From assembly GCA_930990515.1 (NCBI GenBank), contig CAKNPS010000004.1:62001-126000 (forward strand): a stretch of 64,000 bases of DNA, given 5' to 3'. The DNA comes from an uncultured Clostridia bacterium. GTDB taxonomy: Bacteria > Bacillota > Clostridia > Christensenellales > UBA1242. Position 1 is the first letter of the stretch. Every line of letters begins with the position of its first letter. The notes under the pieces are model-generated. The model saw only the letters and a program-made list of their open reading frames with translations. It had not been told where the DNA came from and did not search any database. Of the stretch, positions 15,733 through 21,777 are shown piece by piece. Made by a program: the position numbers and the translations under genes.

Positions 15733-15757
15733 AAATAAAAAAACAGGCGATGCCTGT
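15733..15757 (-). terminator. Terminator of tRNA-Glu
   Basis: On the minus strand a CAGGC/GCCTG stem follows the tRNA CCA end directly and runs into seven Ts. It is of the ACAGGC..GCCTGT type shared by other terminators here. Confidence 0.85.
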
Positions 15758-15831
15758 GGTGATCCTAAGGGGAATCGAACCCCTGATTCAGCCGTGAGAG
15801 GGCTGCGTCTTGACCGCTTGACCATAGGACC
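15757..15831 (-). tRNA. tRNA-Glu(CTC)
   Basis: The minus strand folds into a complete cloverleaf. The 7-bp acceptor stem is GGTCCTA/TAGGATC with one G-U pair. The anticodon loop CCCTCTCACGG presents CTC, and the T arm contains GGTTCGATTCC. The CCA end is encoded in the DNA. The body closely resembles bacterial tRNA-Glu. A promoter lies 6 nt before the 5' end and a terminator directly follows, so it is transcribed alone. It decodes GAG. Confidence 0.95.
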
Positions 15832-15837
15832 ATTTAA

Positions 15838-15867
15838 AGTATAGCATAAAGGCAACATTTTTTGCAA
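15838..15867 (-). promoter_or_regulatory. Promoter of tRNA-Glu
   Basis: On the minus strand TTGCAA (15862-15867) and TATACT (15838-15843) are separated by 18 bp. The -10 box ends 6 nt before the mature tRNA 5' end. Confidence 0.85.
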
Positions 15868-16015
15868 GTGTTTATGAAAATTTAAAAATTTGTTTTTTTG
15901 TTATAAATTATTTGTAGATAAGTTTAAAAGTGTGTTAGACTTTATTTGTATTAATTTTAATTTAATTGATTTTATAATCAGAATTTAACATTTTGACAAA
16001 TAAGGAGATAAAATT

Positions 16016-16822
16016 ATGCAAAACCCACCTAAAATTTTTGGAACTGAACATATAATTTATATTGTTTTAAGTTTTGCTGTGACAATTGCCATTTTGACAG
16101 TTGTTGGAATTTTTTGTAAAACTGAAAAACTTAAAAAGATAGTTATTAAAACGGGGGGGGGAATTCTTCTATTTTTAATCTTACTAAACAGAGTTTTTTG
16201 CATTCAACATTGGACTGATGTCACATATCTTCCTACTTCAATTTGCGGGACAATTAGTTTGTTTTTCGGAGCAGCATTAATACTTTGCAAAAAAGATTCA
16301 TTTGTTTTGCACTTTTTGACCTATACTGCTTTGTTTACTGGGCTTTTGCCGACAATATATCCAGACTATTTAGGGCAAGGACCAACAATTTTCTTTCCTG
16401 CCACAATCACAAGTTTGCTTCATCATTCAGTTTGCTTTATGATGGCAATTATGGTTTTGGAATTAAAATACATAACCCCAAACATTAAAAAATGGTATGC
16501 TTGGCCTTTAGGGTATTGCGTTTTGGTGTTTTATGGACTTTTCAATATCAAAATTTTAAATCAGACAGATTCTATCAATATTAACTCGCCAATTTTACCA
16601 AACACGCCACTAAACTTTTTCTATATTGGATTAATGTTTTTTGCACTCTACATCATTTTCTTGTTTATTTATGATAGTGTTGTCAACAAAAAAGATTGTG
16701 TTTTAGCGAAATGTTATAGAAACATCGTTTCATTATTTAAAAAGAAAAAAGAGTTAAATGAAAATGGCGTTGTTGAAATTTCTAAAAAAATTATTTTAGA
16801 TAAGAAATTTTATAATAAATAG
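16016..16822 (+). CDS. YwaF-type integral membrane protein with in-frame poly-G tract
   Basis: The 268-residue protein has about seven hydrophobic segments. Its spacing, including FGTEHIIYI near the start, a membrane-edge NRVFCIQHW and LPTSICG, fits the YwaF/TIGR02206 (TMEM164-like) group, whose bacterial role is unknown. AAGGAG precedes the ATG. Codons 46-49 (Thr-Gly-Gly-Gly) are encoded by a nine-G run. One extra G leads to TGA after about 22 codons and one fewer leads to TAA after about 8, so slippage would turn the protein off. It converges on a second, minus-strand member of the same group. Confidence 0.8.
   Translation: MQNPPKIFGTEHIIYIVLSFAVTIAILTVVGIFCKTEKLKKIVIKTGGGILLFLILLNRVFCIQHWTDVTYLPTSICGTISLFFGAALILCKKDSFVLHFLTYTALFTGLLPTIYPDYLGQGPTIFFPATITSLLHHSVCFMMAIMVLELKYITPNIKKWYAWPLGYCVLVFYGLFNIKILNQTDSININSPILPNTPLNFFYIGLMFFALYIIFLFIYDSVVNKKDCVLAKCYRNIVSLFKKKKELNENGVVEISKKIILDKKFYNK
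16153..16161 (+). repeat. Poly-G tract (9 G) inside the membrane-protein frame
   Basis: Nine Gs span codons 46-49 of the YwaF-type gene. The nine-G length keeps the frame open; eight or ten give early stops. Confidence 0.95.
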
Positions 16823-16850
16823 AAATTAGGGGGAATAAAAAAAGAAGAAA

Positions 16851-17573
16851 TTATTTCTTCTTTTTTCTTATGTAAGTTATTAAAATGTTTGGAAGATAGG
16901 TTAGCGACAGAGCACAAATTCCAAAAATAACCAAACATATTAAATAAAATCTAGGTCCACAACTTAAGCGTATTGCTTCCAAGAAAGAATAACTGTTGTA
17001 AAGCACAGAACAAAAGTTAACATTCAAAGTGTAACCAGCAACAATGGCGATGATTGCATATCCTAAAACGGCAGTCACAACATACTTTAGGTCACTAAAC
17101 TTTGCTTGAACAAGGTTTGAACCAATTAAGATAAAGAAATAAAAGAAAACTAAAAAGTGATAAGTGAAAGTGTGAAATGTGTCGAAACTTGCAAAGACAT
17201 TGTCGCAGGCATTGCCAATGATGTTTCTAGGAGAAACCAAGAATGCAACAAGAACAGCAAAACCACCAGATAGTGAAATGACATCGCCAATTTTTCTTAA
17301 TGTTCCTTTGCCAAAAGATGCAAACGAGAAAACAAACAGAAATATACTACAAAAATGTAAGGGCAGTTTCCAAAGGTTATAACCAACAACAATGCTATAA
17401 ATTTGTTTGATAATTTCAAGAATTAAAACAATAATTGTGATAATAAACAGCGGTATTCTTTTTATCTTATCACTTTTATTGCGTAAACAAAAATTGATGA
17501 TTATGCTAAGTAAAATAATAATCACCAAACCAACAGGAACTATGATTGCTTCATTTTTTGTCCAATTAAACAT
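16851..17573 (-). CDS. Second YwaF-type integral membrane protein
   Basis: The 240-residue protein has seven hydrophobic segments and the LPLHFCS motif typical of the YwaF/TMEM164 group, followed by a glycine-rich segment (SLSGGFAVLVAF) and TFHTFTYHF. The function is unknown. It is a paralogue of the convergent upstream gene but has no homopolymer in its frame. I prefer the ATG at 17573 over the adjoining TTG. TTTACA (17604-17609), 17 bp and TAATAT (17581-17586) end 7 nt before this ATG and no Shine-Dalgarno is present, so translation is probably leaderless. Confidence 0.78.
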   Translation of the reverse strand: MFNWTKNEAIIVPVGLVIIILLSIIINFCLRNKSDKIKRIPLFIITIIVLILEIIKQIYSIVVGYNLWKLPLHFCSIFLFVFSFASFGKGTLRKIGDVISLSGGFAVLVAFLVSPRNIIGNACDNVFASFDTFHTFTYHFLVFFYFFILIGSNLVQAKFSDLKYVVTAVLGYAIIAIVAGYTLNVNFCSVLYNSYSFLEAIRLSCGPRFYLICLVIFGICALSLTYLPNILITYIRKKKK

Positions 17574-17580
17574 CAATATT

Positions 17581-17609
17581 ATATTAGCATAATGTTGTCT
17601 GATTGTAAA
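17581..17609 (-). promoter_or_regulatory. Leaderless-type promoter of the second YwaF-like gene
   Basis: On the minus strand TTTACA (17604-17609) and TAATAT (17581-17586) are separated by 17 bp; the ATG follows 7 nt after the -10 box. Confidence 0.7.
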
Positions 17610-17649
17610 ATCAAATTATAAAAATTATTTTAAATAATAAATTTTAAAA

Positions 17650-17690
17650 TAAAACAGCCACGGGCTGTAAAAATAGGCGTAGGCCTATTT
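17650..17690 (-). terminator. Double-hairpin terminator of the small-protein operon
   Basis: There are two adjacent stems: ATAGGC/GCCTAT (17673-17678, 17683-17688) and ACAGCC/GGCTGT (17654-17659, 17663-17668), each followed by Ts on the minus strand. The first overlaps the stop of the 84-aa gene. A close copy of the second stem occurs at 18872-18886. Confidence 0.8.
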
Positions 17691-17939
17691 TTTGTTTGGA
17701 TAAGTAAGTATTGAGCGTAAAAATTCAAGAACAAAATGTATAAGTTCGTCTGCTCGAACGGTGCCATAATAGGCTTCTTCGTCTTCAATTTGTCGAAATT
17801 CAGCAAGTTGTTTTTCGGTTAAAGTTTTTTCAAATTTCTTTACTCTTTCTTTGATTCGTGAGTGGAGTTTTTCGCTTTCAAAATTTTTAAGTGGCGTTTC
17901 CAAAAATTTTTCACTAATAATTTCTTCAATATTAATCAT
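17685..17939 (-). CDS. Hypothetical helical protein, 84 aa
   Basis: The charged all-helical protein (FESEKLHSRIKERVKKFEKTL, then DELIHFVLEFLRSIL) has no signal peptide. The pattern of an acidic middle followed by a hydrophobic C-terminal helix recalls short clostridial accessory proteins of the DUF6809 type, but I cannot confirm that. It is the last gene of a three-gene minus-strand operon and its ATG overlaps the previous stop codon (ATGA). AAAGGAG lies 12 nt upstream. Function unknown. Confidence 0.65.
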   Translation of the reverse strand: MINIEEIISEKFLETPLKNFESEKLHSRIKERVKKFEKTLTEKQLAEFRQIEDEEAYYGTVRADELIHFVLEFLRSILTYPNKK

Positions 17940-18091
17940 TTGTTTAACTCCTTTATGCTTGAAATTTGAATTTTATATTTTCCGTTTGGAAAAGATATTT
18001 TATTATTTTCATAATATTCGGCAAACAAGTCCTTTTCAAGCGAAAGTATAAAATTTTCAAATTCTTTAAAGTTTGTTAATGTTTTTTTCAT
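17936..18091 (-). CDS. Hypothetical protein, 51 aa
   Basis: A short frame starts at the ATG at 18089-18091 with AAAGGAG upstream and stops in a TGA that overlaps the next start codon. The product begins MKKTLTNFKEFENFILSLEKD and ends ISSIKELNK: a helix, then a short beta stretch. The good ribosome-binding site and the stop/start overlap support it as a real gene. I recognise no family. Confidence 0.6.
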   Translation of the reverse strand: MKKTLTNFKEFENFILSLEKDLFAEYYENNKISFPNGKYKIQISSIKELNK

Positions 18092-18168
18092 ATTTTTCTC
18101 CTTTTTAAATTTATATCTAAAACAAAATTTCTTTTGTGAACAACACTTTTATCATTTGTGGTAGTCTT

Positions 18169-18306
18169 TTAGGCTACATTTTTAATTTTGATTTTTGCTT
18201 TTGTTCCGTCAGCAAGAGAAACAACAATTTCGTTTTCATAACAAACAATCTCGTTTGAAATCTCTCTTTCAAGACATTTTTGCAGTGCAATAGTTATAAG
18301 TTGCAT
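18169..18306 (-). CDS. Hypothetical protein, 45 aa
   Basis: This is the first frame of the minus-strand small-protein operon. The ATG is at 18304-18306 with AAAGGAG about 7 nt upstream. The product starts MQLITIALQKCLEREISNEI and ends in a beta hairpin-like ADGTKAKIKIKNVA. The end resembles a small barrel strand pair rather than a DNA-binding helix. It is divergent from the tandem-HTH regulator, which may control it. Function unknown. Confidence 0.6.
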   Translation of the reverse strand: MQLITIALQKCLEREISNEIVCYENEIVVSLADGTKAKIKIKNVA

Positions 18307-18433
18307 ATTATTCTCCTTTTAAATTTTTGCATAAAAAATGCAAGAACAAGAATACTATACCACACTCACAACTCTCTAATCAAACAATTTAAGCAAAAAT
18401 ATTGTCAAAATATATGAAGTAGTGAGGGTGGTT

Positions 18434-18871
18434 ATGAATGAATTTCAAGAAAGACTAGAAGAATTATTGTTAGAGAAGAATATGAGTAGGCTTCATCTTG
18501 CAAAACTTTTAGGTGTATCTTCTACTACGATTAATGGTTATTTTAATAAAAATTATTTTCCACAAATTGATATCGCTATTAAATTTAGTGAATTTTTTGA
18601 TTGTTCACTTGATTATTTGTTTGGTTTAACAGATGATAAAAAGAGAAAATATAAAATTGATGTTAATAATTTGACAGGTGCTTTAATAAAAAATTTTAAT
18701 CAACTTTTAAAAGAAAATAAACTCTCAATTGCAAAAGTAATGAAAGATTTGAATATGAGTGAATATAATTTTTATAGATGGAGAAATGGTAAATTCCCAA
18801 AAACTGTTAATTTAATATTAGTTGCTAAGTATTTTGATGTAAGCGTTGATTATTTATTAAGTATAAAATAA
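18434..18871 (+). CDS. Tandem XRE-type helix-turn-helix regulator
   Basis: The 145-residue protein contains two consecutive Cro/XRE-type domains: one at about residues 4-66 (SRLHLAKLLGVSSTTINGYF, then FDCSLDYLFGLTD) and one at 85-145 (LSIAKVMKDLNMSEYNFYRWRNG, then FDVSVDYLLSIK). Each ends in the F/Y-D-V/C-S-x-DYL signature common in Firmicute XRE regulators. The start is the ATG at 18434, with GAGGGTGG just upstream. Two fused domains suggest binding of two half-sites by one chain. It is divergent from the small-protein operon, which is its likely target by position. Confidence 0.85.
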   Translation: MNEFQERLEELLLEKNMSRLHLAKLLGVSSTTINGYFNKNYFPQIDIAIKFSEFFDCSLDYLFGLTDDKKRKYKIDVNNLTGALIKNFNQLLKENKLSIAKVMKDLNMSEYNFYRWRNGKFPKTVNLILVAKYFDVSVDYLLSIK

Positions 18872-18907
18872 AACAGCCACGGGCTGTAAAAACAGGCATA
18901 GGCTGTT
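18870..18907. terminator. Double-hairpin region between convergent genes
   Basis: An intact ACAGCC/GGCTGT stem (18872-18877, 18881-18886) is followed by a weaker second stem (ACAG/CTGT around 18891-18905). It ends the HTH gene and reaches the glmM stop codon. It is similar to the double hairpin at 17650-17690. Confidence 0.7.
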
Positions 18908-20201
18908 ATATTTTTAATACTAGAGATTTGATTTCGCGGGCAAGTTTTGTGGCTTTATTCTGGCTTGGATGCTCCACCATAATTCTAATTTTGTTTTCTG
19001 TTCCACTTGCTCGCACAAGGACTCTACCTGCGGGAGATATGGAACAGGTGATGTTGGAGATAAGTTCTTTTAGTTCTTCATTGTTCACCACTTTGATTTT
19101 ATCTTTCACAACAATGTTTAAATTTGCTTGTGGCAAAAGTTTAGCATCAAAAAGTTCAGGAAGTGTTTTGTTTTCCTTACAAATGGCATTTGTGAGAGTT
19201 ATTGCAGTAAGCAGTCCATCGCCAGTGCTTATTTTATCACGCAGAATGATATGTCCTGATTGCTCTCCGCCAAGAGTTAAGTTCATTTTCTCCATTGCAT
19301 CAATAACATATTTGTCGCCAATATCTGTGCGAATAAGGTTGATTTTATGTTTGTTTAAGGCATTCATAATTCCACTGTTTGTGTGACTTGTGCCTACAAT
19401 GGTGTTTGCAAAAAGTTTTCCTTCACTTTTAAGTTTTTTGGCAAGTATATATAGAATTTTATCGCCGTCAAAAACTTCGCCATTGCCACTTACCGCTATC
19501 ACTCTGTCAGCATCTCCGTCAAAAGCGAAACCAAAATCGGCATTTTTTCTTTTTATAAGGTTTTGTAAATTTTCAATGTTTAAACTTCCACATTTTTCGT
19601 TGATAAATTCGCCTTTATTTCTAGAAGCTGTGGTATAAACTTTTGCACCGAGTTTACGGAAAACAAGGGGAGCAATTTTGTATGAAGCACCATTGCTACA
19701 ATCAAGACAAATTGTGTATTTATTTAAATCAAACTCCGCATTTGACAAAAGAAAATCTTTATATTTTTTCGACAAATTTATTTGCTTGTAAGTTCCGTAA
19801 TGTTCGCTTTCAAAGGTGGAAGAAAAATAGTTTTCAAGGTCACTTTCTTCTTCGTCATTCATTTTTCGTCCAGTTCTTTGAAAAATTTTAATGCCGTTGT
19901 ATTTCGGGGGATTATGTGACGCTGAAATCATAACGCCATAGTCAAAGTTCCCTTTTGTTAAATATGAAATGGAAGCGGTGGGCATAATTCCAACGTCAAC
20001 CACATTTCCGCCACCAAGCATAACGCCATTTGCGAGCGAGCATTTCAAAATGTCACTGGAAAGGCGGGTGTCAGAGCCGATTAAGACTTTTGGTTTTTTG
20101 ATTTTTTGTGTCAACGCATTGCCGACAGTTTGGGCAAGCGAAATTGTTAAATTTTGACCGAATATTCCTCTAATTCCGTCAGTTCCGAAAAAGTTTGCCA
20201 T
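18906..20201 (-). CDS. glmM: Phosphoglucosamine mutase
   Basis: GlmM converts glucosamine-6-phosphate to glucosamine-1-phosphate for UDP-GlcNAc and cell-wall synthesis. The 431 residues cover all four phosphohexomutase domains: GTDGIRG at the start, the phosphoserine loop ISASHNP near residue 95, the metal loop DGDADR and the sugar loop GEQSGH. The C-terminal phosphate-binding RASGTENKIRIM is present. The metal loop and serine are intact, so it should be active. GGAG precedes the ATG. Confidence 0.95.
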   Translation of the reverse strand: MANFFGTDGIRGIFGQNLTISLAQTVGNALTQKIKKPKVLIGSDTRLSSDILKCSLANGVMLGGGNVVDVGIMPTASISYLTKGNFDYGVMISASHNPPKYNGIKIFQRTGRKMNDEEESDLENYFSSTFESEHYGTYKQINLSKKYKDFLLSNAEFDLNKYTICLDCSNGASYKIAPLVFRKLGAKVYTTASRNKGEFINEKCGSLNIENLQNLIKRKNADFGFAFDGDADRVIAVSGNGEVFDGDKILYILAKKLKSEGKLFANTIVGTSHTNSGIMNALNKHKINLIRTDIGDKYVIDAMEKMNLTLGGEQSGHIILRDKISTGDGLLTAITLTNAICKENKTLPELFDAKLLPQANLNIVVKDKIKVVNNEELKELISNITCSISPAGRVLVRASGTENKIRIMVEHPSQNKATKLAREIKSLVLKI

Positions 20202-20231
20202 ATTTTTCTCCTATCTTAATTTTTATGAGAT

Positions 20232-20269
20232 AGGAAAAAAGAAAGTTCGCTTTTTTATGCGAACTTTTT
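20232..20269 (-). terminator. Terminator of gtrA-like gene
   Basis: A 9-bp stem (20242-20250 with 20259-20267) is followed on the minus strand by a T-rich run. It includes the last codons of the gtrA-like gene. Confidence 0.8.
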
Positions 20270-20722
20270 GTCTAAACTATCACTTTTCAAAACTTTCATA
20301 ATAAGTGTGAAGGCTTTTTCATCTTCTGATTTTACTAATGTGTTTTCAGCATTGTGATACACCACAAACTTTTGGTAAAGAAATTCAGTGACAAAGTTGA
20401 CAATCATAGAGAAAGCGGTGACTAATATATCTTCCACACCTGCAACTTCCATTGCGTGTCCCCACCAAGTTGAAAGTGGAGTGAAAGCAAGGTAGTATAG
20501 AAAAACAAGGAACATTGCCCAAGGAATGTTTTTCGCACTTTTAAAAGTGTAGTGACGATTTAATGTGAAATTCCATATAACCGACAAAACAAGTGAAGTT
20601 AGGTATGCCACCCAATATGACCAATGAAAAACATAATCAAAAAGCGAAAATGTGCCAATTTGAATTATGCCTGCAGATATTGAAAAAAGTGTGAATTTCA
20701 CAACTTGCAAAAAGTTTTTCAT
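20255..20722 (-). CDS. GtrA-like membrane protein
   Basis: The 155-residue protein has four hydrophobic segments and the GtrA pattern (VKFTLFSISAGIIQIGTF, then WNFTLNRHYTFK and NFVTEFLYQKFVVY). GtrA proteins are thought to help flip or hold lipid-linked sugars for surface polysaccharide modification. The NRHYTF element is the most conserved part and is intact. No glycosyltransferase partner is adjacent. TTGGCA, 17 bp and TATAAT end 7 nt before the ATG without a Shine-Dalgarno, so the mRNA is probably leaderless. Confidence 0.88.
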   Translation of the reverse strand: MKNFLQVVKFTLFSISAGIIQIGTFSLFDYVFHWSYWVAYLTSLVLSVIWNFTLNRHYTFKSAKNIPWAMFLVFLYYLAFTPLSTWWGHAMEVAGVEDILVTAFSMIVNFVTEFLYQKFVVYHNAENTLVKSEDEKAFTLIMKVLKSDSLDKKFA

Positions 20723-20729
20723 AAGGCAT

Positions 20730-20758
20730 ATTATATACCTATTTTTTTAAATTGCCAA
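20730..20758 (-). promoter_or_regulatory. Leaderless-type promoter of gtrA-like gene
   Basis: On the minus strand TTGGCA (20753-20758) and TATAAT (20730-20735) are separated by 17 bp; the start codon follows after 7 nt. Confidence 0.8.
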
Positions 20759-20855
20759 ATGATTTAAGAAAAAATTATTAAAATTTTTTAAGTATCGTTG
20801 ATACTTTCTAATCGCTGCTGGTTTCTATTTAAATTCATAATCTATAAAAGATAGT

Positions 20856-20884
20856 TTGTTTTTGAATAAAATCTATGATATAAT
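20856..20884 (+). promoter_or_regulatory. Leaderless-type promoter of engB
   Basis: TTGTTT (20856-20861) and a consensus TATAAT (20879-20884) are separated by 17 bp; the ATG at 20891 follows after 6 nt with no ribosome-binding site. Confidence 0.8.
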
Positions 20885-20890
20885 AAAATT

Positions 20891-21469
20891 ATGAAAATTG
20901 TAAGCGCAAAATATTTAACAAGTGTGGTTAGTGAAAAGGATATCTTAAATGATGACCTTAAAGAGTTTGCATTTGTCGGTAGAAGTAATGTCGGCAAATC
21001 TTCTCTTATTAATGCTTTGACAGGAGTGAAAAATTTGGCAAAAACTTCTTCCACCCCAGGTCTTACCAAAATGATTAACTATTTTTTAATCAACAGCTCT
21101 TTCAAGTTTGTTGACCTTCCAGGGTATGGCTATGCAAAAACTGGGCAGAAACATATTGCCAACTGGGCGGGGCTTATGGAAAAATATCTTTTAAATTCCA
21201 CTCTTTTGGTGACAGTTTTTGTCCTTGTTGACAGTCGTCATGAACCGAGCGAACTTGACAAGATGATGATTGAATTTTTAAATCACTATCAAATTCCATA
21301 TATGCTTATTGCCACAAAGGTGGACAAACTTGCAAAAAGTAAAATTCCACAAAGTCTTTCCAAAATTGCCAAAATTTTAGGTGTGAGACGCGAACTTATC
21401 TTGCCTTTTTCAAGCGAAACCCTTTTTGGTAAGGAACAGATTTTGGAATATATTGAAGGAGTGATTTGA
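20891..21469 (+). CDS. engB: Ribosome-biogenesis GTPase EngB (YsxC/YihA)
   Basis: The 192-residue GTPase shows G1 GRSNVGKSSLIN, the switch region with TSSTPGLT, G3 DLPGYGYAKT and G4 TKVDKL. Length and spacing match YsxC/YihA, which is needed for late 50S subunit assembly. It is not next to lon or clpX as in Bacillus. A consensus -10 box sits 6 nt before the start codon and there is no Shine-Dalgarno, so this essential gene appears to be translated from a leaderless mRNA. Confidence 0.95.
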   Translation: MKIVSAKYLTSVVSEKDILNDDLKEFAFVGRSNVGKSSLINALTGVKNLAKTSSTPGLTKMINYFLINSSFKFVDLPGYGYAKTGQKHIANWAGLMEKYLLNSTLLVTVFVLVDSRHEPSELDKMMIEFLNHYQIPYMLIATKVDKLAKSKIPQSLSKIAKILGVRRELILPFSSETLFGKEQILEYIEGVI

Positions 21470-21470
21470 G

Positions 21471-21600
21471 TTGCCAAGGGCAACGTGAAGAGCAAAACTC
21501 ACGTTTTGCGTAAAAAAGTGGCACGGACACTGTGAAGAACTCGCATTCGCTCGCGTGAAGAACAAAACTTATGTTTTGCGTTGTGGCTTTTTATTATTTT
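21471..21600 (+). repeat. Structured spacer with duplicated hairpin unit
   Basis: After engB, a TTGCC/GGCAA hairpin (21471-21483) is followed by two related units about 70 bp apart (21485-21511 and 21555-21581). Each centres on CAAAAC and GTTTTG around a four-base loop. A small CGC-rich palindrome lies between them, and T-rich DNA follows. It may act as a terminator series or a small structured RNA. No reading frame fits. Confidence 0.6.
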
Positions 21601-21710
21601 AAATTAGTCCTAAAAAATTAGATATTATTAAAAAATTTATTATTTAATCATTTAACTGCGATAAAAAGTGACGATGTCACAAAAAAATTAAAAAAATATA
21701 GTAAATTCGT
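21601..21710. other. AT-rich upstream region of ppdK with short palindromes
   Basis: This stretch contains GTGAC/GTCAC around 21668-21680 and the left arm of a long AT-only stem (around 21692-21705) that pairs with the T-rich side near 21716-21731, overlapping the ppdK promoter spacer. I see no reading frame. Confidence 0.5.
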
Positions 21711-21740
21711 TTGCCTTTTTACTATATTTTTTTGTATAAT
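21711..21740 (+). promoter_or_regulatory. Promoter of ppdK
   Basis: TTGCCT (21711-21716) and TATAAT (21735-21740) are separated by 18 bp. The AGAAGGAG ribosome-binding site follows before the ATG at 21778. Confidence 0.75.
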
Positions 21741-21777
21741 TTAATCGACACTAAAAAGGAATTTAGAAGGAGTTTTT

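Noticed and set aside
17577..18421. Prophage remnant
   Set aside because: A tandem-HTH regulator and small genes resemble phage control regions, but no integrase, structural gene or attachment repeat was seen.
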